The notes under the pieces: generated by a model
Seen by the model: the letters and a program-made list of their open reading frames with translations, nothing else
What the model was told of the DNA's origin: nothing
Databases searched by the model: none
Assembly: GCA_002331385.1 (NCBI GenBank)
Contig: DCYB01000002.1
Coordinates: 62,001 to 126,000, forward strand
From: Comamonadaceae bacterium UBA2121
GTDB lineage: Bacteria > Pseudomonadota > Gammaproteobacteria > Burkholderiales > Burkholderiaceae_C
DNA: 64,000 nucleotides
Direction of reading: 5' to 3'
Made by a program: the position numbers and the translations under genes
Shown: positions 35,810 through 44,857 of the stretch, one piece after another
Layout of the letters: each line of letters begins with the position of its first letter
Numbering within the stretch: position 1 is the first letter of the stretch

Positions 35810-36730
35810 CTAGGCCCGCCGCTCCATGGCCGAGCGCACGGCATTGCGCGTGCGCTGCGTGAGAAAGTCCAGAAACGCCTCCGTGCGCGCTGGCAGGAAC
35901 TGGCGACTGGGCAGCATGGCGTACAGCGTGAGCGCCGAGCCCGTCCACGGCGCCAGCACGCGCACCAGCCGCCCCGTGTTCAGATACGGCGCCAGCCATT
36001 CCACCGGTTGACCGCCAATGCCCCCGCCCTCCAGCATGGCGCGCAACAGCGTGTCCACATGGTTGAACTGGCACACCGGATCGATGCGCACACGCGCTTG
36101 CTGACCATCGGGCGTGTGCAGGGTCAGCTCGCCCGAGCGGCGGTCCGGATGTTTGAACCAGAGGACATCGTGCTCGCGCAATTCTTCCGGCGTACGCGGT
36201 GCGCCGCGCCGCGCCAGATATTCAGGTGAAGCGCACAGGATCGACGACGTGGTGATGATGGGCCGCGCAATCACGTTGCCGTTGAAGTCGGACGACAGGC
36301 TCATCAGCTTGATGTCGAAATCGCTGCCCCCGTGGGGGCTGGTCACCTCCACCGACACGTCGAACGTGACGCGCGGATGTTGCAGCCGGAACGCCGCGAT
36401 CGCGGGTGCCACCACATGCGTGGCCAGCAACGGACCTGCCGATATACGCACCACGCCTGCAATCTCCACCGTGTGCGACTGCGCGACGCAGCGCGCATCC
36501 GCCACGTCCACCAGAATATGCCGCACACGCGCCAGATAGGCCTCGCCCGCATCGGTCAGCGAGACCTTGCGCGTCGTGCGCTGCAGCAATCGCGCACCCA
36601 CATCGGCCTCCAGATCGGAGATGTGCCGCGTCACCGCCGCAGGCGACATGTCCAGGGCGCGCGCAGCCGCCGCGAAGCCGCCTTCGTCGGCCACCGACTG
36701 AAAGACCTGCATTGCCTGAAGTTTGTCCAT
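35810..36730 (-). CDS. LysR family transcriptional regulator
   Basis: 306 residues. N-terminal helix-turn-helix (AMQVFQSVADEGGFAAAARA, MSPAAVTRHISDLEADVGAR, LLQRTTRKVSLTDAGEAYL) and a C-terminal periplasmic-binding-like effector domain (about 90-300). Divergent from the DUF4148 gene with 173 bases between them, which may be its target. Effector unknown. Confidence 0.93.
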   Translation of the reverse strand: MDKLQAMQVFQSVADEGGFAAAARALDMSPAAVTRHISDLEADVGARLLQRTTRKVSLTDAGEAYLARVRHILVDVADARCVAQSHTVEIAGVVRISAGPLLATHVVAPAIAAFRLQHPRVTFDVSVEVTSPHGGSDFDIKLMSLSSDFNGNVIARPIITTSSILCASPEYLARRGAPRTPEELREHDVLWFKHPDRRSGELTLHTPDGQQARVRIDPVCQFNHVDTLLRAMLEGGGIGGQPVEWLAPYLNTGRLVRVLAPWTGSALTLYAMLPSRQFLPARTEAFLDFLTQRTRNAVRSAMERRA

Positions 36731-36903
36731 GAATGAAAGCGCCCATGGGGAACGTCGATGCGATCGATTATTCCACCAGATAGAACAATCAGTTCCCAGC
36801 GCGGTGATTTATCTCTGTGGGCCGGACCAATACAGTCACTCCATCGCTGATTGCCGACGCAAAAGCAAACGCAACCGGCTTCCGAACACTGAAAGGAAAC
36901 GCC

Positions 36904-37230
36904 ATGAAAAACGCTCTGTCCACAGCCGCCCTGATCGCCACACTCGCATTGAGCGCATGGAATGCCCAGGCGCAGGTGACAAGCGCTGAAGCCGGCAACG
37001 TGATGAATCTGCACAGCACGCACAGCGCCCTGTCGCGCCAGCAAGTGAAGAACGAATTTCTGGCAGCGCGCGCCAACGGAACGCTGAAGCATGCGGGCGG
37101 CGACGGCTACCTGATTGCGCTGCCCACCAACACCCGGCAGGCTGCAACCCAACGCAGCCAGATGGAGCGCCAAGCCTCCACCGCGCTGCAAGCTGCGGAC
37201 GGGTTGCCTGAAGTCGGCACGCAGCAGTAA
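36904..37230 (+). CDS. Small secreted DUF4148-like protein
   Basis: 108 residues: signal peptide MKNALSTAALIATLALSAWN-AQA, then a mature part with SALSRQQVKNEFLAARANGT and a Gln/Ala-rich tail. The TRxxVxxELxxARxxG-like pattern is that of DUF4148, common in Burkholderiales. ATG 36904 follows AAAGGAAACG. Role unknown; possibly controlled by the divergent LysR regulator. Confidence 0.78.
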   Translation: MKNALSTAALIATLALSAWNAQAQVTSAEAGNVMNLHSTHSALSRQQVKNEFLAARANGTLKHAGGDGYLIALPTNTRQAATQRSQMERQASTALQAADGLPEVGTQQ

Positions 37231-37243
37231 AACCGATGCCGTG

Positions 37244-37861
37244 TCAGGCGTCGAGCCAAGCGCAGATGTCCTGCCACTGCTCCAGATCGCGCTCGACACG
37301 GCTGGGCGTCACGTCGAACAGGCTCAGGCCCTGCGCGGCCAGGTGCACATAGTTCTGCGTGTTGCGCAGATAGCCCAGCACCGGCAGGCCGAGCTTGTCG
37401 AGAAACTCGTGCAGATGGTCCGACGAGAGCGTGCGCGCATCCACGCGCATGCCGACGATGCCCACCTTCACGCCCTGCGCGTGCTTGTGCTCGGCCAACT
37501 CCGACAGGAATTCCTGCGTCGCAAAGATGTCGAACACGCTGGGCTGCAGCGGTACGATGACCTTGTCGGCCATCTTCAGCACTTCCTTGAACAGCTTGCC
37601 ATGCAGTCCCGCAGGAGTATCCAGCACCGCGTGCGTCACGTCTTTGGGAGGCCGCGCCATGTCGTCGGCCGACAGGTTCCACCGGCCAATCGGTCGCGCC
37701 ACCTGCGGGCGCTGGCTCAGCCACAGGCGCGAGGACTGCTGTCGATCCACATCGCCCAGCACCACCGTGCCACCCTGTTTTGCGAAATAGCCCGCAATAT
37801 TGGTGGCGACCGTCGATTTCCCGACACCGCCTTTGGGATTCGTGACTGCAACCACCGTCAT
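37244..37861 (-). CDS. ParA-family ATPase (orphan)
   Basis: 205 residues. Deviant Walker A NPKGGVGKSTVATNIAGYFA, Walker A' DVDRQQSSRLWLSQR, Walker B-like HAVLDTPAGLHGK and IVPLQPSVFD. Short length and lack of an N-terminal DNA-binding domain match MinD/ParA-like orphans such as those positioning chemoreceptors or carboxysomes. No parB or parS is nearby, so a plasmid or chromosome partition role is unlikely. ATG 37861 chosen (MTVVAVTNPKGG). Confidence 0.9.
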   Translation of the reverse strand: MTVVAVTNPKGGVGKSTVATNIAGYFAKQGGTVVLGDVDRQQSSRLWLSQRPQVARPIGRWNLSADDMARPPKDVTHAVLDTPAGLHGKLFKEVLKMADKVIVPLQPSVFDIFATQEFLSELAEHKHAQGVKVGIVGMRVDARTLSSDHLHEFLDKLGLPVLGYLRNTQNYVHLAAQGLSLFDVTPSRVERDLEQWQDICAWLDA

Positions 37862-37963
37862 GCCAAGCTCCTTTGCCAATTGGTCAGCACGCGCCGCAAC
37901 GCACGGCGCGCTGCAGGCAACAACGCCCAATGGTATCGGGCCGCGAACACTGCGCCTGCGCGA

Positions 37964-38602
37964 TCAGGCCTGTTGGCCACCGCGTTTGACGAAAAACAGC
38001 CCCGTTCCCACCAGCATCAGCAGCCCGCCAAACAAGCGGTTCTGATTGCGCATCGCCCGCGCACTGCGCATGAGGGGGCGCAACGCACTGGCGCTGGCAG
38101 CGTAGCCGGTCATCACCACCATGTCCACCGCAATCAGCGTCACGGCCATCACGGCCAACTGGCTCCACAGCGGGCGCGCATCGGTCATGAACTGCGGCAA
38201 CACGGCCACCATGAAGATGATGCCCTTCGGATTGGTGGCATTGGTCAGCATGCCGGTGATGATGCGGCGGCGCAGGCTCATCGACGCCACTGTTTCACTG
38301 CCTTCGAGCGGATTGCCCGCGCCTGAACGCCACTGCATGAAGCCCAGATAGATCAGATAGCACGCGCCGAGCACTTTCACGATGTTGAATGCCATCTCGG
38401 ACGCGATGAGCAGCGAGCCCACGCCCGCTCCGGCCACGAGCAGGATGAACAGCAGCCCGATCTCCAGCCCGATGATCGTGCCCTCCGTCTTGCGCACACC
38501 GTACGACAGGCCATGGCTCATGCTCAACACCGCGCCCGAGCCGGGGGAAATGGCGATCACCCACGACGCAATGAAAAACGCCACCCACGTATGCCACTCC
38601 AT
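37964..38602 (-). CDS. LysE/RhtB family amino-acid exporter
   Basis: 212 residues with about six spans. Starts MEWHTWVAFFIASWVIAISP, with the family SPGSGAVLSMSHGLSYG motif, then GACYLIYLGFMQWRSG, and a C-terminal ALRPLMRSARAMRNQNRLFG helix. Exports a small amino acid or homoserine lactone; substrate not predictable. Confidence 0.93.
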   Translation of the reverse strand: MEWHTWVAFFIASWVIAISPGSGAVLSMSHGLSYGVRKTEGTIIGLEIGLLFILLVAGAGVGSLLIASEMAFNIVKVLGACYLIYLGFMQWRSGAGNPLEGSETVASMSLRRRIITGMLTNATNPKGIIFMVAVLPQFMTDARPLWSQLAVMAVTLIAVDMVVMTGYAASASALRPLMRSARAMRNQNRLFGGLLMLVGTGLFFVKRGGQQA

Positions 38603-38839
38603 CAGACCGCTCCCGCTTCGGACAACCCGGAAAAAATTCAGAGAAACCGGGATTCTATGGATTCCCGGCGGGCGACATCCTGCTGGCCCCCAATGACATC
38701 TGCCCGCCGATGACATTACGCGGGGAAACGTCGATATTTTTTTCCGGACTTTCGCACCGTGACGCGCTGCACACGCACGCGCAGTGCCAAAATTTCAATC
38801 CAGCACCGCACATTCACCCTATAACAGCGCACGCCCGCC

Positions 38840-40738
38840 ATGCCCCACGCTCCCGTCTGGCTCACCTACGGCTTCACTTATCTGGCCGCCGCCGTGATCG
38901 CCGTTCCCATTGCCCGTGCGCTCGGTCTGGGCGCCATCATCGGTTATCTGGCGGCAGGCATCGCCATCGGGCCGTGGGGATTGGGGCTGGTCAGCAATGT
39001 GCAGGACATCCTGCACTTTGCCGAATTTGGCGTGGTGCTGATGCTGTTCCTGGTGGGTCTCGAGTTGCAACCCAGTCGGCTGTGGAGCATGCGTCGCCCG
39101 ATCTTCGGCCTTGGCACGGCGCAGATGCTGCTGTGCGCGGGCCTGCTCTGGGCCTGTGCGTGGGCGCTCGGCCTGCCGTGGCGGGTCGGACTGGTGGGCG
39201 CGCTCGGACTGGCACTGTCATCCACCGCCATTGCGCTGCAATCGCTGGAAGAGCGCAACCTGATGCGTACCGACAGCGGGCAAAAAGCGTTCTCCATCCT
39301 ACTGTTCCAGGACGTGGCCGCGATCCCGATCCTGGCGCTGCTGCCGCTGCTCGGTCTTGGCGCCATCAACGGCGGCACTCACGTCGATCACGATGCGCGC
39401 TATTTCGCATGGGAAGCGGCCAAGATCATCGGCGTGGTCGCGGCCATCGTGATCGGTGGACGCTACTTGCTGCGCCCGCTGCTGCGCTGGATCGCCAAGA
39501 GCAACACGCCCGAGATTTTCACGGCGACCTCGCTGTTCCTCGTCGTCGGCATCGCCATGCTGATGTTGACCGTCGGGTTGTCGATGGCGCTGGGCGCCTT
39601 CCTCGCCGGCGTGCTGCTGGCCGACAGCGAATACCGGCGCGAGCTTGAAACCGACATCGAGCCTTTCAAAGGCTTGCTGCTCGGGCTGTTCTTCATCGCG
39701 GTGGGCATGAGCATCGATTTCGGCGTCATCCTGGGTTCACCATGGAAGATGCTCGCGCTGCTGCTCACCTTCCTGACCATCAAGGGCCTTGCGATCTACG
39801 CCCTCGCGGTGGTCACGAAAATGCCGTATCAGGAGCGCCCCGTGTTCACGCTGCTACTGGCGCAAGGCGGCGAATTCGCTTTCGTCGTATTCCAGAGTGG
39901 CGCCACCTTCAAGGCCATTCCCGCCGAAATGGCGTCCATGCTGATCGGCGCGGTGGCGCTGTCCATGCTGTTGAGCCCGTTGCTGCTGGTCGTGCTCGAC
40001 CGCGTGCTGCTCAAGCGTTTCGCCACGCTCAAGACCGTGCCTTCGGATGTGAAGGAAATCGACGAACCGCAATCCGCGCCCGTCATCATCGCGGGGTTCG
40101 GGCGCTACGGCCAGATCGTCGCGCGCATGATGCTCGCACAAGGCATCTCTGCCACCGTGCTCGACCACGACGTGGAGATGCTGGAGGTGGCCCACATCTT
40201 CGGCTACCGCGTGTTCTATGGCGACGCCACGCGCGTCAATCTGCTGCGCATGGCAGGCGCGGAACACGCGCGCACCATCGTCATCGCCGTGGACCAGCCA
40301 GAACAGTCGCTGAAGATCGTGCAGATCGTGCAAAAGCACTTTCCGCACCTGAACATCGTCGCGCGTGCGCGCGACGTCACGCACTGGAACCAGTTGCGTG
40401 ACCTGGGCGTGAAGCATGTCGAGCGCGAACTGTTCGAGTCCAGCCTCGTGAGCGGCAGGACGGTGATGGAGCTCGAAGGCATTGCTCCCACTGAAGCCGC
40501 CTACTTTACCGCCCGATTCCGCCAGCACAATATCGAGCTCGCCAACCTCATGTACACCCACCACAACGACCGCGCCAAGATGATCGCCGTCGCCAAACAG
40601 GGCCGGGCGCAACTGGTCGAGCAGATGGCCAAGGAGCGCACGGAGCGCGAAGCCATGCGCGCCCGGGAAGAAGCCGCAGCCGACGCACCATCCGGCTCCA
40701 TCCCTGATAGCGAGGACGGCCACGCAGCGCCACAATGA
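38840..40738 (+). CDS. KefC-type monovalent cation:proton antiporter (CPA2) with TrkA-N domain
   Basis: 632 residues. Membrane part (1-400) with about twelve spans and CPA2 motifs GLVSNVQDILHFAEFGVVLM, FLVGLELQPSRLW, LALSSTAIALQSLEERNLM, ILLFQDVAAIPILALLPLLG and LAQGGEFAFVVFQS. Cytoplasmic TrkA-N domain (about 415-530): VIIAGFGRYGQIVARMM (Rossmann loop) and RVFYGDATRVNLLRMAGAE. It exports K+ or Na+ in exchange for protons, and in Kef proteins is gated by glutathione adducts and NAD(H). No KefF/KefG accessory gene is next to it. Confidence 0.93.
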   Translation: MPHAPVWLTYGFTYLAAAVIAVPIARALGLGAIIGYLAAGIAIGPWGLGLVSNVQDILHFAEFGVVLMLFLVGLELQPSRLWSMRRPIFGLGTAQMLLCAGLLWACAWALGLPWRVGLVGALGLALSSTAIALQSLEERNLMRTDSGQKAFSILLFQDVAAIPILALLPLLGLGAINGGTHVDHDARYFAWEAAKIIGVVAAIVIGGRYLLRPLLRWIAKSNTPEIFTATSLFLVVGIAMLMLTVGLSMALGAFLAGVLLADSEYRRELETDIEPFKGLLLGLFFIAVGMSIDFGVILGSPWKMLALLLTFLTIKGLAIYALAVVTKMPYQERPVFTLLLAQGGEFAFVVFQSGATFKAIPAEMASMLIGAVALSMLLSPLLLVVLDRVLLKRFATLKTVPSDVKEIDEPQSAPVIIAGFGRYGQIVARMMLAQGISATVLDHDVEMLEVAHIFGYRVFYGDATRVNLLRMAGAEHARTIVIAVDQPEQSLKIVQIVQKHFPHLNIVARARDVTHWNQLRDLGVKHVERELFESSLVSGRTVMELEGIAPTEAAYFTARFRQHNIELANLMYTHHNDRAKMIAVAKQGRAQLVEQMAKERTEREAMRAREEAAADAPSGSIPDSEDGHAAPQ

Positions 40739-40790
40739 ATGAGGGGCGCGCCGACCGCCCGCTGACGTAGTCGCCCCAGCGCCCACCTAC

Positions 40791-40827
40791 AAAAAAGCCC
40801 GCAGCCAAAACGCTGCGGGCTTTTTTT
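40791..40827. terminator. Bidirectional terminator between the Kef-type gene and the Bug gene
   Basis: A6, stem GCCCGCAG / CTGCGGGC (40797-40804, 40813-40820), eight-base loop, T7. Symmetric, between convergent genes. Confidence 0.93.
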
Positions 40828-40847
40828 CTTGAAGCGAAGCCGGAAGA

Positions 40848-41858
40848 TCAATCGGCGGAAGCGCCGGAATCCTTGACCACCTTACCCCACTTGACGGCTT
40901 CGGACTTGATGAACGATGCGAACTGCTCTGGCGTCTCGCTCACGACTTCGCCGCCCTGCTCCTTGATCTTCGCGCGCACGGCGGGCTCGGCCAGCACCTT
41001 GGTCAGCGACGCGTTCAGCTTGTCCAGCACCGGCTTGGGCGTGCCAGCAACGGCGAACATGCCAAACCACGAGGTGGCTTCATAGCCGGGCACGCCCGCT
41101 TCGGCAACGGTGGGCACGTCAGGCAGTTCGGGCGAACGCTTGGCCGTGGTCACCGCCAGCGGACGCAGCTTGCCAGCGCGCACGTGGTTGATCGCGGAAG
41201 GCATGTTGTCGAACATGATGGCGATCTGGTTGCCGAGCAGATCGGTCACGGCTGGCGCGCTGCCCTTGTAGGGCACGTGCACCATGTCCACCTTGGCCAT
41301 GGTCTTGAACAGTTCACCGGACAGGTGAATCGAGCTGCCGCTGCCGGACGAACCGAAGTTGATCTTGCCGGGGTTGGCCTTGGCGTAGGTGATGAGCTCC
41401 TGCACGGAGCGGAACGGCTGGTTGGGGTTGGCCACCAGCAGGTTGGGCACGTTGGCCACGCGCGTCATCGGCGCGAAGTCCTTCACCGGATCGAAGGGCA
41501 GCTTCTTGTACAGCGCCTGATTGATGGCGTGCGTGCCGACGGTGCCCATGAACAGCGTATAGCCGTCCGCAGGCGCGCGCGCTGCCATGGCCGCGCCGAT
41601 GTTGCCGCCCGCACCCGCGCGGTTGTCCACCACGACGGACTTGCCCAGATCGTTGGTCATGGCCTGCGCAATCACTCGCGCCAGAATGTCCGTGGTGCCG
41701 CCCGCCGAGAACGGCACGACGATGGTGATTGGCTTGGTCGGGAAGTTGTCCGCCGCAGCGGCGGCAGCGCCCAGCGGCAGGGCCAGACCGGTGGCTGCAA
41801 AGGCCAGCGTGGTGGCGAGAACGGCGCGACGCTGCGCGTTGTGAGCTTGGAAAGGCAT
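40848..41858 (-). CDS. Bug-family (TctC) binding protein of the catabolic cluster
   Basis: 336 residues, start ATG 41858 preceded by GAGGAAAC. A long signal peptide (LATTLAFAATGLALPLGAAA) precedes FPTKPITIVVPFSAGGTTDI, VVDNRAGAGGNIGAAMAAR, LPFDPVKDFAPMTRV and the late VAEAGVPGYEATSWFG. Last gene of the minus-strand pca-type cluster, so the ligand may be an aromatic acid or other carboxylate feeding it; that is inference from position. Confidence 0.92.
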   Translation of the reverse strand: MPFQAHNAQRRAVLATTLAFAATGLALPLGAAAAAADNFPTKPITIVVPFSAGGTTDILARVIAQAMTNDLGKSVVVDNRAGAGGNIGAAMAARAPADGYTLFMGTVGTHAINQALYKKLPFDPVKDFAPMTRVANVPNLLVANPNQPFRSVQELITYAKANPGKINFGSSGSGSSIHLSGELFKTMAKVDMVHVPYKGSAPAVTDLLGNQIAIMFDNMPSAINHVRAGKLRPLAVTTAKRSPELPDVPTVAEAGVPGYEATSWFGMFAVAGTPKPVLDKLNASLTKVLAEPAVRAKIKEQGGEVVSETPEQFASFIKSEAVKWGKVVKDSGASAD

Positions 41859-41972
41859 GGTGTCTTGTTTCCTCAAATGATGATTGGGATGCCTGTCGAT
41901 CCCGGAACGGCCCGCACCTCATGAGCGCGGGCCTTGTTTCTCTGCGTCATGCACGAGGCATGCGCGCAGGTG

Positions 41973-42257
41973 TCACTCCTGCACGATGGACGAGGGATGG
42001 TTGGCCAGCGGCTTCACCTTGATGTCCATGAACGGGAACAGTGGCAGGTTGTTCAGCAGCGTGTGCAGTTCGTCGTTGCTTGCCACGTCGAAGATGCTGA
42101 CGTTGGAGTACTCGCCCACGACGCGCCACAGGTGACGCCACTTGCCGTCGCGCTGCAGTTGCTGGGAGTACGCCTTCTCACGCGCCTTGATTTCGTCGAC
42201 CACCTTGGGGTCCATCGAATGGGGAATCCGGACGATCATTTCAACCATGTACAGCAT
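41973..42257 (-). CDS. catC: Muconolactone delta-isomerase-like protein
   Basis: 94 residues; a start at 42248 is also possible. Opens MLYMVEMIVRIPHSMDP and contains EKAYSQQLQRDGKWRHLWRV (catalytic-face Arg/Trp region) and LFPFMDIKVKPLANHPSS, all family hallmarks. CatC converts muconolactone to 3-oxoadipate enol-lactone, the substrate of PcaD encoded in the same run. No catA or catB is in the window, so it may act on a related lactone here. Confidence 0.87.
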   Translation of the reverse strand: MLYMVEMIVRIPHSMDPKVVDEIKAREKAYSQQLQRDGKWRHLWRVVGEYSNVSIFDVASNDELHTLLNNLPLFPFMDIKVKPLANHPSSIVQE

Positions 42258-42304
42258 GAAGTTTTCCTTTCAAAAAAGAGGAGCGGATCAGGGAAGGCCG
42301 CGCA

Positions 42305-43642
42305 TCAGACGTGCGGCCAAATGAGGATGACGGCGATGTAGATCGCGCCAATCACGAACATCGAAATCACGGTGTAGCCCATGATGTCCTTGAGCTTCAG
42401 ACGCGACAGCGCGAGCGCGGGGAGAATCCAGAACGGCTGCACGAGATCGTTCCAAGCATTGCCCAGCATCACTGACATGGAGGTCTGCGCGAGCGAGGCA
42501 TTCATGGCGTTGGCGGCATCGATCATGAACGGGCCTTGCACCACCCAGTGACCGCCACCGGACGGCGCAAAGAAGTTGATGAAGAACGAACTGATCAGAC
42601 CCCAGAAGGGCAGCGTATCGGGCGTGGAGATGTTCACGAACACGTGCGCAATCGACTCCACCAGACCGGACGCGGCCATGATCGCCATGATGCCGGCGTA
42701 GAACGGGAACTGCAGGATGATGCCGCCGATGGTCTTCACGCCTTCGTTGAGTTTTTCGACGTAGTTCATCGGCGTGCCCAGCAGCAAGATGCCGAGGAAC
42801 AGGATGAAGAAGTTGATCAGGTTCAGGTCCAGCGAGCCATTGCCCATGAAGTGCATCACCACATAGGCCATGCCGACCAGACCGATCAGCAGGCTCAGGA
42901 TGCGGCTGTGGTTGAGCTTGTGCGCCAACGTGTTTTCATCGCCCAGCAGGCTCTCCGCCGCTGACTGCTTCGGGGCTTCGGCGTCCAGCGCGGGATCGAT
43001 CTCGACGACCTTCTCTCCCGGCTTGGGGTGCATGGATGCGTTGAGCAGCGGCAACACGATCAGCACCACGAGGCTGGTGATGAGAATGGGCGCGGAGAAG
43101 ATGGTTTCGGTCAGCGGGATCAGGCCCATCTTCGATTCGAAGGCATGGCCCTTGGTGGAGATCAGCACCGGAATCGTGGCCGAGAAGCCCAGACCGTACA
43201 TCGTGAAGCCGCTGTAGGCCGACGCGATGATGAGCGGGTAGTGCACGCCCTTGACGCGGCGCGCCAGTTTCTTGGCGACGATGCCGCCGATCATGAGGCC
43301 AAAGCCCCAATTCAGATAGCTGCCGATGCAGCCCACCAGCGTCGCCACGATGATGGCCTTGCGCGGGCTGTGCACGCGGTCGACCACCTTGTTGAGCATG
43401 CGGTCCACCACCGGCGCAGAGGCCAGCACGTACCCCATGGCCAGGATCACCGCCATCTGCGTGGTGAAGGCAAGCAGGCTCCAGAAGCCCTTGCCCCAGT
43501 CCATGGCGGTGGCGGCAGGCATGCGCCCTTCGACCACAATGGCAAGCACCATGGTGAGCAGCGTGAGCATGATGGCGAAGACGAACGGATCGGGCAGATA
43601 GCGCCGCATCAGTTCAGTGAAAAAGGCTGTGATCTTGGACAT
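42305..43642 (-). CDS. AtoE-like short-chain fatty acid / carboxylate transporter
   Basis: 445 residues, about twelve spans. Starts MSKITAFFTELMRRYLPDPF. Motifs: GKGFWSLLAFTTQMAVILAM, GSYLNWGFGLMIGGIVAKKL, QFPFYAGIMAIMAASGLV, FFAPSGGGHWVVQGPFMIDA and NAWNDLVQPFWILPALAL. The FFAPSGGGHW loop is the canonical form; the paralogue at 15241-16698 has a changed loop. Presumably imports the substrate of the surrounding catabolic genes. Confidence 0.9.
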   Translation of the reverse strand: MSKITAFFTELMRRYLPDPFVFAIMLTLLTMVLAIVVEGRMPAATAMDWGKGFWSLLAFTTQMAVILAMGYVLASAPVVDRMLNKVVDRVHSPRKAIIVATLVGCIGSYLNWGFGLMIGGIVAKKLARRVKGVHYPLIIASAYSGFTMYGLGFSATIPVLISTKGHAFESKMGLIPLTETIFSAPILITSLVVLIVLPLLNASMHPKPGEKVVEIDPALDAEAPKQSAAESLLGDENTLAHKLNHSRILSLLIGLVGMAYVVMHFMGNGSLDLNLINFFILFLGILLLGTPMNYVEKLNEGVKTIGGIILQFPFYAGIMAIMAASGLVESIAHVFVNISTPDTLPFWGLISSFFINFFAPSGGGHWVVQGPFMIDAANAMNASLAQTSMSVMLGNAWNDLVQPFWILPALALSRLKLKDIMGYTVISMFVIGAIYIAVILIWPHV

Positions 43643-43681
43643 GAAAAAACGAGAACTAAATGGAAAGCACCGACGGGTCGA

Positions 43682-44407
43682 TCAAACGCCCGCCACACCG
43701 ACGGTCATGCCGCCGCATACATACATCACCTGGCCGGTGACGAAACCACTGCGCGCATCGAGCAAATACGACACCGCGTGCGCCACGTCGTCCGGCGTGC
43801 CCACGCGCTTGACCGGAACCGCGTTGATGATGGCCTGCGTGCGCGGCGCATCGGGCGGGTTCGCCTTGTCGAACAGTTCGGTGCGGATCGGGCCGGGGCC
43901 AATGGCGTTGGCCGTGATGCCAAAGCGCCCGAGCTCCAGCGCCCACACCCGCGTCATGCCGATCAGGCCGGCCTTGGTGGCGGCATACGCAGTACGCAAA
44001 TCCTTGCCCAGCGCCGCGCGCGAGGACATGTTGACGATGCGACCAAAGCCCGCCGCCTGCATGCCCGGCAGCAGCGCTTGCATGCATTGCAGTGAGCAGC
44101 GCAGATTGAGCGCATAGGCCAGATCGAATTGCTCCAGCGTCTGCTCTTGTGCCTGCGCGGGAACGACGACGCCGACGTTGTTCACCAGCCGCGTGATCGG
44201 GCCGCCTGCCAGCGCCTGCTCCAGCGCACGCGCGGTCTCGGCAGGGTTGGACAGATCGGCCTGGATGCCGCCCGGCACGTGGTCCACCACGCGGTCGATG
44301 ACAACGGGCTCGTAGCCGTCTGCACGGCAACGCTCGGCACTGGCCGCGCCAATGCCCGCACCGCCGCCGGTGATGAGCACGCGCTCACGATGGGAAGAAG
44401 ATGTCAT
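43682..44407 (-). CDS. Short-chain dehydrogenase/reductase (SDR)
   Basis: 241 residues from ATG 44407, preceded by CCGGAGTGA. NAD(P)-binding GGGAGIGAASAERC, NNVGV, catalytic Ser in NMSSRAALG, and YAATKAGLIG (YxxxK). The C-terminal GPGPIRTELF and GFVTGQVMYVCGGMT are classic. Likely oxidises a hydroxy acid or dihydrodiol in the catabolic cluster; exact substrate unknown. Confidence 0.92.
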   Translation of the reverse strand: MTSSSHRERVLITGGGAGIGAASAERCRADGYEPVVIDRVVDHVPGGIQADLSNPAETARALEQALAGGPITRLVNNVGVVVPAQAQEQTLEQFDLAYALNLRCSLQCMQALLPGMQAAGFGRIVNMSSRAALGKDLRTAYAATKAGLIGMTRVWALELGRFGITANAIGPGPIRTELFDKANPPDAPRTQAIINAVPVKRVGTPDDVAHAVSYLLDARSGFVTGQVMYVCGGMTVGVAGV

Positions 44408-44436
44408 GGAATTCACTCCGGGGAAAACAAGGGTGG

Positions 44437-44733
44437 TCACAGATAACTGCGGCCATCGACATAGGCCTTGCGCCAGCGCGTGATGCTCACGCGCTCGAAC
44501 AGGCGTGCGGTGAAGAACGGGTCGGACTCGATGAAGCGCTGGGCTTCCTCGCGCGACTCCAGCGCCACCACGTACAGGCCGCCGCCAAGATCGGCACCGT
44601 CATCGGCCAGCTTGGCACCGCAGGCCAGCAGCAGGTGCTTGTTCTGGTCCAGATACGCCAGATGCGCGGCGCGCGTTTCCTTGCGCAATTGCGCATGGCC
44701 CGGCTTGTCAAAGGTCTCGATGATGAACGGCAT
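44437..44733 (-). CDS. YciI family protein
   Basis: 98 residues, ATG 44733 with AGGAGTGA upstream. Ferredoxin-like alpha-beta fold of the YciI/muconolactone isomerase-like superfamily: RAAHLAYLDQNKHLLLACGA (the conserved His and downstream loop), GGLYVVALESREEAQRFIES and DPFF near the end. YciI members can act as lactone or chlorohydroquinone hydrolases/isomerases. It sits between the SDR and the cyclase, so a ring or lactone step is plausible. Confidence 0.88.
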   Translation of the reverse strand: MPFIIETFDKPGHAQLRKETRAAHLAYLDQNKHLLLACGAKLADDGADLGGGLYVVALESREEAQRFIESDPFFTARLFERVSITRWRKAYVDGRSYL

Positions 44734-44857
44734 GCAACTCACTCCTGCAGCGCCTTGCAGACACTGCGTTGCCGGACTTCATCGAGCGCCCGGCAGCTCA
44801 GGACAGCGTGAGCGACACGGCAACCCAGCCGCCGCCACTCGCGCAAGAAAATTCAGT

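Noticed and set aside
37244..37861. Plasmid partition locus
   Set aside because: A lone ParA-like ATPase without parB, parS or replication genes.
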